In this document: positions 1 to 6,408 of the stretch, piece by piece | Layout of the letters: each line of letters begins with the position of its first letter | How positions within the stretch are numbered: position 1 is the stretch's first letter | From: Methanobacteriota archaeon | Lineage (GTDB): Archaea; Halobacteriota; Bog-38; Methanoflorentales; Methanoflorentaceae | Direction of reading: 5' to 3' | DNA: 6,485 bases | Assembly (NCBI GenBank): GCA_003170935.1 | Contig: PMYA01000079.1 | Location: 1 to 6,485, forward strand | Made by a program: the position numbers and the translations under genes | The notes under the pieces: model-generated | Seen by the model: the letters and a program-made list of their open reading frames with translations, nothing else | The model's database searches: none | What the model was told of the DNA's origin: nothing

Positions 1-2
1 AA

Positions 3-10
3 TTTATATA
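3..10 (+). promoter_or_regulatory. Putative archaeal TATA box (box A) for rps3ae
   Basis: The sequence TTTATATA matches the archaeal box A consensus bound by TATA-binding protein. Archaeal transcription usually starts about 22-27 bases downstream of the box centre, which would put the start near position 30-35 and give a leader of roughly 65-70 bases before the ATG at 101. The box lies at the window edge, so the upstream BRE element cannot be judged. The call rests on sequence match and position only. Confidence 0.5.
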
Positions 11-33
11 TGGTTGAGCTTTTGAAACAATCG

Positions 34-58
34 GATTGCGCCTTATCAAAGCGCAGTC
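34..58 (+). promoter_or_regulatory. Leader stem-loop upstream of rps3ae
   Basis: GATTGCGC (34-41) pairs with GCGCAGTC (51-58) to form an 8-bp stem with one G-U wobble around a 9-base loop. If the TATA box at 3-10 is real, the hairpin sits at the very 5' end of the rps3ae mRNA, about 30 bases before the Shine-Dalgarno sequence. No T-run follows it, so it does not look like a terminator of an upstream gene. It could stabilise the mRNA or take part in ribosomal-protein autoregulation; neither role is shown by the sequence. Confidence 0.4.
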
Positions 59-100
59 AAAAATATTCAGTGTCGTTAAGCTTATAAAAGGAGTATTTGG

Positions 101-685
101 ATGGCGAGAAGACAGACTAGGAAAAAAGCTGAAGGCTGGAAAGCAAAGAAATGGTACGACGTAGTTACCCCCGAAATCTTCGGAAAAATGAGCATAGGAT
201 CAACTCCCGCTGATGATCCTGCCAAATTAGTTGGTAGGATTATGGATACCACCCTCGGTGAGCTGACAAACGACCTCGGTAAGCAGAACGTGAAAATGCA
301 TTTTAAAGTGAACGAGGTCAGTGGTGAATCCGCACACACAAGGTTCACTGGACACGAGCTTACGCGTGATTACTTAAGAAGTTTGGTAAAAAGGCGAACA
401 AGTCTCGTAGAATCAAACATTATCGTTACTACTAAAGACGGGTTCAAAGTTCACCTCAAACCAATGTCTCTGACTATCAAACGCGCTGGATCTTCTCAAA
501 TCAAAGCGATTCGAGATATAATGAACGGGACCTTACGTGAACGTGCAAAAGATCTCGATTATGAGCAATTTATCCACGAAGTAGTGCTCGGAAAACTTGC
601 AAGTGATATCTACAAAAAATCAAAGATCATTTACCCATTACGACGTGTTGAAATCAGCAAGACAAAAATATTGGCCGAACCATAG
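101..685 (+). CDS. rps3ae: Small-subunit ribosomal protein eS1 (S3Ae)
   Basis: This 194-residue protein is eS1 (formerly S3Ae), a component of the 30S subunit found in archaea and eukaryotes; in known ribosome structures it lies on the platform near the mRNA exit. Family features are present in order: a basic N-terminus with KKWYDVVTPEIF (residues about 17-28), an ADDPAKLVGR segment (37-46), the DYLRSLVKRRTSLV core (about 90-103), a TTKDGFKVHLKP strand, and a C-terminal YPLRRVEISKTKI tail. The length is slightly below the usual 200-220. The ATG at 101 is preceded by GGAG (90-93) with a 7-base spacer, a good Shine-Dalgarno site. The gene is probably driven by the TATA box at 3-10. The next gene begins 44 bases downstream in the same direction, so readthrough into apgM is possible. 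Nothing looks truncated. Confidence 0.95.
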   Translation: MARRQTRKKAEGWKAKKWYDVVTPEIFGKMSIGSTPADDPAKLVGRIMDTTLGELTNDLGKQNVKMHFKVNEVSGESAHTRFTGHELTRDYLRSLVKRRTSLVESNIIVTTKDGFKVHLKPMSLTIKRAGSSQIKAIRDIMNGTLRERAKDLDYEQFIHEVVLGKLASDIYKKSKIIYPLRRVEISKTKILAEP

Positions 686-729
686 AAAATTGTTAATCGT
701 TATTTCAATACTTGGCAGCTAGCTCCGAC

Positions 730-1947
730 ATGTGCGTAGCCAAGAAGATCTTGTTTGTTGTGCTCGATGGGGCAGCCGACCGTCCAACGGTTGCAGCAAC
801 GACACCGTTGAAGGCAGCTACTACTCCTTTTTTTGACAGACTAGCGCAAGACGGAATTTTAGGGATTATGGACGTCATAGCACCAGGGACGCCTCCTGGT
901 TCTGACACAGCCCATCTATCGCTATTAGGTTATCCAGTAGATAAGGTGTACACAGGACGTGGACCTTTCGAAGCAGCCGGCGTCGGTATTAAAGTTCGGC
1001 CAGGCGACATCGCGTTTCGCGGCAACTTTGCTACAGTCAAGGATGGCATAGTTGTCGACCGACGTGCAGGTCGTATTGACGATACTAAGTCGCTGTCCGA
1101 CGCAATTAGAGAGCAACTTGATCTAGATTGTGAGTTCTTGTTTAAAGAGTCTGCAGGGCATAGAGCAGTTCTTGTACTTAGAGGGGAGGGGCTTAGTCCA
1201 AAAATCACTCAAACCGACCCCAAACATGTAGGGCCGTTTTTATATTCAAAGCCAATTGCCAAAGACGCCTCAGCACGCAGAACCGCAAAAATTGTCAATG
1301 ATTTTACGCGGCAGGTTTCTTTAATACTTGGCAATCATCCGGTTAACGTAGAGCGATCGCGTTCAAATCTTCTTCCAGCAAACGCAGTGTTGCTTCGTGG
1401 AGTGGGCTCAGTTCCGCATCTTGTCCCATTTGAAAAACGTACAGGCTTGAAAGCTGCAGTAATTGCAGCGACCGCACTAGTAATCGGGATTGGTATATTG
1501 ACCGGGATGACATATATACCCACTAAAGGTGCTACAGGACACATTGATTCAAATATCGATGAGAAAGTGAAGAATGTAAATGAAGCGCTAAAACGACACA
1601 CTTTTGTGCTCCTCAATATAAAAGGCGCAGATGAAGCAGGTCACGACGGTGATTTCAACGCTAAAACGCACTTTCTGGAGCGAGTTGATAAGGCATTATC
1701 AAATTTGGAAATTGATGACGAGACACTTGTCGTTATAACAGCAGATCACACTACTCCAATAAGCCTTAAAGAACACTCGGGCGATCCCGTTCCATTTCTC
1801 ATACGAGGACAAGGAGTTCGCGCTGATCAAACTAGCGTATTCAACGAGTACATAGCGGCTACAGGAGGAATGGATCGAATTTGTGGTCGTGATATAATGC
1901 CCGTACTGACTGATCTGCTGGGCAAAGGGGTTAAGTTTGGCGCATAA
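730..1947 (+). CDS. apgM: 2,3-bisphosphoglycerate-independent phosphoglycerate mutase, archaeal type
   Basis: This cytosolic metalloenzyme of the alkaline-phosphatase superfamily interconverts 3- and 2-phosphoglycerate in glycolysis and gluconeogenesis. With the ATG at 730 it has 405 residues, normal for archaeal ApgM. Visible motifs: metal-binding Asp13 in VLDG; the GSDTAHLSLLGY block with probable nucleophile Ser58; YTGRGPFEAAGVG; NFATV...DRRAGRI; GHRAVLVLRG; GADEAGHDG (Asp301, His305); ADHTTP (Asp339, His340); and EHSGDPVP (His349). The frame extends upstream to a TTG at 712, but ATG at 730 starts ten residues before the conserved FVVLDG and fits family N-termini better. Neither start has a clear Shine-Dalgarno sequence. 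The hydrophobic stretch at residues 242-258 resembles a membrane helix but is a buried family segment. One oddity is Ile252, where relatives I remember carry Lys (ALVKG). Identity is firm; the start is less so. Confidence 0.94.
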   Translation: MCVAKKILFVVLDGAADRPTVAATTPLKAATTPFFDRLAQDGILGIMDVIAPGTPPGSDTAHLSLLGYPVDKVYTGRGPFEAAGVGIKVRPGDIAFRGNFATVKDGIVVDRRAGRIDDTKSLSDAIREQLDLDCEFLFKESAGHRAVLVLRGEGLSPKITQTDPKHVGPFLYSKPIAKDASARRTAKIVNDFTRQVSLILGNHPVNVERSRSNLLPANAVLLRGVGSVPHLVPFEKRTGLKAAVIAATALVIGIGILTGMTYIPTKGATGHIDSNIDEKVKNVNEALKRHTFVLLNIKGADEAGHDGDFNAKTHFLERVDKALSNLEIDDETLVVITADHTTPISLKEHSGDPVPFLIRGQGVRADQTSVFNEYIAATGGMDRICGRDIMPVLTDLLGKGVKFGA

Positions 1948-1969
1948 ACTTCCTAACAGGTAGCCCCAG

Positions 1970-1986
1970 CAACGCTGTAAAATTAG
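1970..1986 (+). repeat. Intergenic 17-mer, copy 1 (downstream of apgM)
   Basis: CAACGCTGTAAAATTAG begins 23 bases after the apgM stop. It matches 15 of 17 positions of a second copy at 6409-6425, which begins 41 bases after the gatA stop; ten bases in a row are identical. Both copies follow a gene end and precede a possible gene start. Function is unknown; a 3'-end processing or termination signal, an upstream regulatory site, or chance are all possible. Confidence 0.35.
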
Positions 1987-2000
1987 GTACGAGCACTCTA

Positions 2001-2021
2001 AGGTAAGTACACCTAAAATAT
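2001..2021 (+). promoter_or_regulatory. Candidate promoter and inverted repeat upstream of purB
   Basis: TAAAATAT (2014-2021) is a weak box A candidate, which would place transcription start near 2040-2046 and leave a leader of about 55 bases before purB. Directly upstream, and sharing one base, is the imperfect palindrome AGGT-N6-ACCT (2001-2014), a layout compatible with a repressor covering the BRE/TATA region. The rest of the 150-base gap 1948-2097 shows one copy of a 17-mer repeat at 1970-1986, two ACGCAA repeats (2053-2058 and 2070-2075) and no T-run terminator after apgM. The match to consensus is modest. Confidence 0.3.
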
Positions 2022-2097
2022 GTCACGACGATTCTTCAACAACAAAAGTTTGACGCAATAGCGCATGCTACGCAACTCAATAAACTGAGGGCAAAAG

Positions 2098-3441
2098 ATG
2101 TCAGTTCATCCAATAGAATTCCGATACGGCTCTAGCGAGATGAAACAAATTTGGAGCGAGGACGGAAAACTCCGTTACTTGCTCGAGGTAGAAGTAGCTC
2201 TTGCTAAGGCCGAAGCTGATTGCGGGTACATCCCTAGAAAAGCGGCAGATGAAATTGAAATGGCAGTAACCAAGGTTACTAGTGAGCGCGTCGCAGAAAT
2301 TGAAGCCGAAATCCACCACGACATTATGGCTGTCGTTAAAGCGATTTCAGAACAGATCGGAACTGAAAATGACTATGTACACTATGGTGCGACTTCTAAC
2401 GATATTATCGACACTGCGCTTGCGCTCCAGTTCCGAGAGTCGTTCAGCATTCTCGTGTTAAAACTTAAGCGACTTAGAAACGTTTTGGTTGACCTTGCTA
2501 GTGAAAACAAAGCTCGAGTTTGTGCAGCAAGAACGCATGGTCAAATTGCTGTGCCAACAACCTATGGCATGAGATTCGCCGTTTGGGCGATGGAAATAGA
2601 TCGACATTTGCACCGGCTTTACGAATCCCGAAAGCGGATAGAAGTAGGCCAAATGACAGGGGCCGTAGGGACACAAGCAGCTTTTGGAAAACAAGGAATG
2701 GAGATACAAGCACGAACGCTCGAGTTGCTCGGGCTAGCATCAGTAGAAGTAGCAACGCAAATCATCCAACGTGACCGCCACGCAGAATACATAATGCTGC
2801 TGGCTAACATCGCAACTTCACTTGAAAAAATATTTACTGAAATTAGAATACTCCAAAGAAGTGAGATAGCTGAAATTTCTGAAGGCTTTGGAAAAAAACA
2901 GGTTGGATCATCAACGATGCCGCATAAGCGAAATCCCATTAAATCGGAACAAATCTGCGGCCTCGCACGAATCATACGATCGTTTGTTCTTCCCGCATTA
3001 GAAAACAACACGTTGTGGGACGAACGAGACTTAACAAATTCCTCCAGTGAGCGGATTACCTTTCCTGAAACAACAATTTTATCAGATCACATAATTACGC
3101 TCTCCATTGACGTGCTAACTAACTTAGAATTCAATAAAGAACGTATCAAACAGAACCTCAGTCTGATGCGAGGATTGAATATGAGCGAAGCAGTAATGAT
3201 ACAGCTGACTAAGAAAATCGGGCGCCAACGCGCTCACGAAATTATACGTACAGCTGCAATGGATGCTTACGCTTGCGGAGACTCTTTCTCAGATACGTTA
3301 CTTAAAGAACCTCTCATCGCGGAACATTTTTCAAAAGACCAAATTGAGTTCATGATTAGCCCTGAGAATTACATAGGAACGGCTGTTGAGCAAGTTGAGC
3401 GAGTTGTGGCGCTACTGAGGCAGAACGAGTGTCTGGAATAG
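2098..3441 (+). CDS. purB: Adenylosuccinate lyase
   Basis: This 447-residue enzyme of the fumarase/aspartase superfamily acts twice in purine synthesis: it releases fumarate from SAICAR to give AICAR and from adenylosuccinate to give AMP. It normally works as a cytosolic homotetramer with shared active sites. The superfamily signature GSSTMPHKRNP lies at residues 270-280 and carries the mobile-loop catalytic Ser. HHDIMAVV (His73-His74), HYGATSND (95-102) and ARTHGQ with general acid/base His147 are all present. The length is typical (about 430-480). The ATG follows GAGGG (2087-2091) with a 6-base spacer, a strong start. The stop overlaps the next gene by 13 bases, making purB the probable first gene of a purB, asparagine-synthetase-like, gatC, gatA operon. 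All key residues I can identify are intact, so an active enzyme is expected. ASL is preferred over argininosuccinate lyase by the motif context and the N-terminal RYGSSEM segment. Confidence 0.96.
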   Translation: MSVHPIEFRYGSSEMKQIWSEDGKLRYLLEVEVALAKAEADCGYIPRKAADEIEMAVTKVTSERVAEIEAEIHHDIMAVVKAISEQIGTENDYVHYGATSNDIIDTALALQFRESFSILVLKLKRLRNVLVDLASENKARVCAARTHGQIAVPTTYGMRFAVWAMEIDRHLHRLYESRKRIEVGQMTGAVGTQAAFGKQGMEIQARTLELLGLASVEVATQIIQRDRHAEYIMLLANIATSLEKIFTEIRILQRSEIAEISEGFGKKQVGSSTMPHKRNPIKSEQICGLARIIRSFVLPALENNTLWDERDLTNSSSERITFPETTILSDHIITLSIDVLTNLEFNKERIKQNLSLMRGLNMSEAVMIQLTKKIGRQRAHEIIRTAAMDAYACGDSFSDTLLKEPLIAEHFSKDQIEFMISPENYIGTAVEQVERVVALLRQNECLE

Positions 3442-4751
3442 TGGGAGCTATTGGAGAATGCGCCCACGAAGCTTTGCCGAAAATGTGCAAGACGCTCGCA
3501 TACAGGGGAAGTGTACATCGATCTTTACGTGGAGAGCTAGCTGATGGAATGGAATTTGCTGTAAGTGCTCTTGGTCTCGCGACACTTTCAGAAGAATCGA
3601 ACCAGCATGGTTTTGCAGTCTTAGCTTCTGATAGCAATTACGCAAGCTACGCTCGAGCATGCATCACAAACTCTATTGCTTTAAAATTGGACAGAGATAT
3701 TATAGGGTTGCGTCCTTTGTTTTACGGCATAAACGATACGAGTACGCTTTGCGCATTCGCCTCTGAACGCAAGGCACTCTGGTCAATTGGAATTAAGAAA
3801 ACTAAACGAGTTGATCCAAGTACAGTAGTGACTATTTCCGGATTGCGGGATATCGCTGTGAGTCGCAAAAGCTCCTCTGCGTTGTTGAACAAGGCCGACA
3901 ACGCATCAGAACCAGTGAGTGGTTTGCGCAATGTGCTCGAATGTGTTTTAGATGACGTAGCTCAAGAACAAATGGGCATTGCGTTCTCGGGGGGGGTCGA
4001 TAGCACTTTGCTATGCAAATTGATGCCCGATTGCGCGAGTCACTTAAATTACACCGTGGGATTACCAGGATCGCACGATTTAAAAAGTGCACAGCACGCA
4101 GCACGTTTACTGAATGTAGATCTTCAAACCATTGAGCTAAACGCGCATGATCTCGAAATATTTTTGCCTACTGTAATTGAAGCTATCGAGAGCTGCAACC
4201 CCCTCGATATCGCTATTGCTCTCCCTTTTTATGTCCTAGCTAAGCAAGCAAAAGCCGCTGGATTTTCGTCCATTTTAACTGGACAAGGAGCTGATGAACT
4301 ATTCGCAGGTTATTCTAAATATGCAAGTTTGCACTCTACACCGAACGACATGCTGAACAACGCACTCGAAAGGGACGTTCTTAACATCGCAAGAGACAAC
4401 CTTGAACGAGACAACTTAGCTGTAGCACCTCATTCGTTAGACATCGTGCTGCCATATCTAGATCCAAGAGTGGTTATTTTCGGATTGGCGCTTGATTCTA
4501 CTTGGAAACTACATGACGGGACTAACAAATACGTGTTAAGAAGGGTAGCTGAACAAGTAATGCCATGGGAGCTAGCTTATAGAAAGAAAAAAGCGATACA
4601 GTACGGCACAGGGGTGACTTCAATGTTGCAGAGATTAGCGCGTATAAAAATGCATCAATCAAATAGCAGAGGTATATTAAGTCTTTATTTGCGATCAATT
4701 GCAGAAAAACAAGGCATATTGGTGGCACATGATAATAAAAACCGATGTTGA
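3429..4751 (+). CDS. Asparagine-synthetase-like protein with degenerate glutaminase domain
   Basis: This 440-residue protein resembles AsnB-type asparagine synthetases, which use ATP to activate aspartate and glutamine-derived ammonia to amidate it. Residues 1-135 are a shortened class II glutaminase-like domain (full AsnB has about 200). Remnants are SGIVGAIGE, YRG (25-27), DRDIIGLRPLFYG (88-100) and FASERKAL (110-117), but the nucleophile Cys2 is Ser and the NGEIYN-type motif is absent. Residues about 165-430 form the synthetase domain: PP-loop SGGVDS (187-192), TGQGADELFAGY (284-295), LPYLDP with Asp345, and RKKKAIQYG (385-393). The GTG start at 3429 is the only candidate, since an in-frame stop lies at 3396-3398 and no other start codon intervenes; GAGG (3417-3420) sits 8 bases upstream. 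The gene overlaps purB by 13 and gatC by 23 bases. It may be an ammonia-dependent asparagine synthetase or a related amide- or amine-transfer enzyme. The superfamily is certain, the substrate is not. Related short AsnB-like proteins occur in other archaea. Confidence 0.85.
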   Translation: MSGIVGAIGECAHEALPKMCKTLAYRGSVHRSLRGELADGMEFAVSALGLATLSEESNQHGFAVLASDSNYASYARACITNSIALKLDRDIIGLRPLFYGINDTSTLCAFASERKALWSIGIKKTKRVDPSTVVTISGLRDIAVSRKSSSALLNKADNASEPVSGLRNVLECVLDDVAQEQMGIAFSGGVDSTLLCKLMPDCASHLNYTVGLPGSHDLKSAQHAARLLNVDLQTIELNAHDLEIFLPTVIEAIESCNPLDIAIALPFYVLAKQAKAAGFSSILTGQGADELFAGYSKYASLHSTPNDMLNNALERDVLNIARDNLERDNLAVAPHSLDIVLPYLDPRVVIFGLALDSTWKLHDGTNKYVLRRVAEQVMPWELAYRKKKAIQYGTGVTSMLQRLARIKMHQSNSRGILSLYLRSIAEKQGILVAHDNKNRC

Positions 4752-4995
4752 ACATATAGCGCGCCTTGCTTGCATTGAGCTTGATGATGAGGACCTCCAA
4801 GAGTTTACCATCCAATTAAATACCATATTGGAATATTTCGAAGAACTAGAAGATGTCGAAGCGAAGCTACTACAACAAGAGGAGGACAATGTGCTTCGCA
4901 CCGATGAAATCACACCAAGCCTGTCACAGCAAGAAGCCCTATCTAATGCCCCACGAGTCGACGGCGGTTATTTTAGAGGCCCCCGAATAATATGA
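4729..4995 (+). CDS. gatC: Asp/Glu-tRNA amidotransferase subunit C
   Basis: GatC is the small subunit that wraps around and stabilises GatA and GatB in the complex that amidates Asp-tRNA(Asn) or Glu-tRNA(Gln). The N-terminal motif DVEHIARLACIEL (residues 6-18), the following helix (LQEFTIQLNTILEYFEEL) and the C-terminal SLSQQEALSNAP...DGGYFRGPRII match the family. The ATG at 4729 gives 88 residues; it has GGTG (4721-4724) just upstream, matching the 3' part of the archaeal Shine-Dalgarno sequence. A TTG at 4699 would add ten non-family residues and is rejected. At 88 residues it is a little shorter than the usual 93-100. The linker between the helical part and the C-terminal part lacks most of the usual GVEPT-type segment. 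It overlaps the upstream gene by 23 bases and gatA by 4 (ATGA), implying translational coupling and balanced subunit production. Confidence 0.92.
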   Translation: MIIKTDVEHIARLACIELDDEDLQEFTIQLNTILEYFEELEDVEAKLLQQEEDNVLRTDEITPSLSQQEALSNAPRVDGGYFRGPRII

Positions 4996-6368
4996 GCCAG
5001 CGAGAACATATCGAGAAGGCGCTTAAAACAATCGAACGCAGCGACCTTAACGCATTCATTACGGTTGATTATGAAGGCGCTCGACGGCAAGCTGTAGAAG
5101 CTGACGCAGGCAAACTGGATGGACGATTAGCAGGTGTACCCATCGCGATCAAAGATGCCATATCAACCAAGGGCCTGCGAACAACGTGCGCTTCGAAAAT
5201 GCTTGAACATTACGTTCCGCCCTACGACGCATTTGTTATTCAGAGACTGCGAGCAGAAGGTGCTATCTTGATTGGCAAGACTAATATGGACGAATTTTCT
5301 ATGGGCGCATCGACAGAGACAAGCTTCTTCGGGCCTTGCAAGAATCCTTGGGATATCAACCGTGTACCAGGTGGCTCATCGGGTGGCAGTGCAGCTTCTG
5401 TAGCGGCATACGAAGCAGATCTCGCATTGGGTTCTGATACAGGAGGGTCCATAAGGTGTCCAGCATCGTTCTGCGGAGTGGTTGGGTTGAAACCAACATA
5501 CGGTAGGGTTTCAAGAAGTGGACTCATCTCATATGGCAACTCATTGGAACAGATAGGCCCAATTGCACGGACAGTCAAAGAATGCGCTACGTTGTTTGAG
5601 GTTATTGCCGGTCACGATCCCGCAGATAGCACGTCGCTCAATCTGCCGGTAACTAGCTGTGAACAGTCGATATCAGACGATATAACGGGTTTAAAGATTG
5701 GAGTGCCTCTCGATTTTTTTGGCGAAGGGGTCGATGCAGCCGTGGAGAACGCGACGCGGAAAGCAATAGATGTACTAGTGGATTTAGGCGCTGAAGCAAT
5801 TGAGATATCAATGCCCAGCTTGAGATATGCACTTCCAGCCTATTATATCCAAGCTATGTCAGAGGCCTCGTCTAACCTAGCACGGTACTGTGGGATAATC
5901 TATGGGCACCGAGTCAAAAAAGATCAAGATTGGCATCAAACATTCTCAAAGAATAGGGCATCTGGATTTGGCAAAGAGGTTAAAAGGCGCGTGCTTCTCG
6001 GAACTTACGCACTATCAGCGGGATACTACGACAAATATTACCTAAAAGCACTCAAAGCACGTACGCTGATTAGGGCAGACTTTAAGAGAGCCTTTCAAAA
6101 ACATGATGTACTTATAGCACCAACGATGCCCCACGTTGCATTTAAACTTGGAGAGAAAATAGAAGATCCTTTGTCATTATATAAGGAGGATATAAACACG
6201 GTCCCCGTTAATCTTGCGAACATTCCCGCACTTTCCATTCCATGTGGGAAGAAGGGGAAGTTGCCAATTGGTTTACAAATCATAGGCGATCAACTTGATG
6301 AAGCACGGGTGTTCAATATAGCATGGCAGTTCGAGCACAACACTAAATTCAACAAATACGCTGAATGA
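4992..6368 (+). CDS. gatA: Asp/Glu-tRNA amidotransferase subunit A
   Basis: GatA is the glutaminase subunit of the GatCAB complex: it hydrolyses glutamine and supplies ammonia to GatB, which converts Asp-tRNA(Asn) to Asn-tRNA(Asn) and/or Glu-tRNA(Gln) to Gln-tRNA(Gln). The amidase-signature triad is intact: Lys54 (AIKD), cis-Ser129 (GGSSGGS) and Ser153 (DTGGSIR). The spacings equal those I recall for Staphylococcus aureus GatA (Lys79, Ser154, Ser178). Other family blocks are GKTNMDEFSMG, GVVGLKPTYGRVSR, SEASSNLARYCG, GFGKEVKRRVLLGTYALSAGYYD and PVNLANIPALSIPCG. The protein has 458 residues; the 25-residue offset reflects a missing N-terminal helix seen in bacterial GatA. The ATG overlaps the gatC stop by four bases, a standard coupled start, with GAGG at 4976-4979. 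An unrelated amidase is unlikely given gatC next door. gatB is not in this window. Confidence 0.96.
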   Translation: MSQREHIEKALKTIERSDLNAFITVDYEGARRQAVEADAGKLDGRLAGVPIAIKDAISTKGLRTTCASKMLEHYVPPYDAFVIQRLRAEGAILIGKTNMDEFSMGASTETSFFGPCKNPWDINRVPGGSSGGSAASVAAYEADLALGSDTGGSIRCPASFCGVVGLKPTYGRVSRSGLISYGNSLEQIGPIARTVKECATLFEVIAGHDPADSTSLNLPVTSCEQSISDDITGLKIGVPLDFFGEGVDAAVENATRKAIDVLVDLGAEAIEISMPSLRYALPAYYIQAMSEASSNLARYCGIIYGHRVKKDQDWHQTFSKNRASGFGKEVKRRVLLGTYALSAGYYDKYYLKALKARTLIRADFKRAFQKHDVLIAPTMPHVAFKLGEKIEDPLSLYKEDINTVPVNLANIPALSIPCGKKGKLPIGLQIIGDQLDEARVFNIAWQFEHNTKFNKYAE

Positions 6369-6386
6369 TAGCGTAAATGTCGCCCA

Positions 6387-6393
6387 TTTTTTT
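6387..6393 (+). terminator. Oligo-T terminator candidate after gatA
   Basis: A run of seven T begins 19 bases after the gatA stop. Archaeal RNA polymerase commonly terminates at T-rich runs without needing a hairpin, and I see no stable stem directly before it. It would end the purB-gatA transcript. It is the only T-run of this length in a downstream intergenic position in the window. Confidence 0.5.
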
Positions 6394-6408
6394 AAGAAAC
6401 GAGGCTCT

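Noticed and set aside
82..88. Second TATA-like sequence TTATAAA
   Set aside because: It overlaps the Shine-Dalgarno region 13-19 bases before the rps3ae ATG; transcription from it would start inside the coding region.
717..724. AGCTAGCT palindrome near the apgM start
   Set aside because: An eight-base palindrome is common by chance and a similar one occurs inside the AsnB-like gene.
712..729. TTG-initiated N-terminal extension of apgM
   Set aside because: It adds six residues with no Shine-Dalgarno support; the ATG at 730 is better placed relative to the conserved VLDG strand.
1456..1510. Possible transmembrane helix in ApgM
   Set aside because: The hydrophobic stretch aligns with a buried segment common to soluble ApgM enzymes.
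2619..3011. 130-residue minus-strand open frame opposite purB
   Set aside because: It is antisense to the catalytic core of purB, has no recognisable motifs, and is best explained by codon constraints on the real gene.
4699..4728. TTG-initiated N-terminal extension of gatC
   Set aside because: The extra ten residues do not resemble GatC, while ATG 4729 has GGTG upstream and gives the standard N-terminus.
3429..4751. QueC-type (archaeosine pathway Gat-QueC) identity for the AsnB-like gene
   Set aside because: The PP-loop is compatible, but TGQGADELFAGY and RKKKAIQYG are asparagine-synthetase-type motifs and I see no QueC zinc-binding cysteine cluster.
5240..5578. 112-residue minus-strand open frame opposite gatA
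   Set aside because: It is a shadow of the conserved amidase region with no family resemblance or start signals that I can see.
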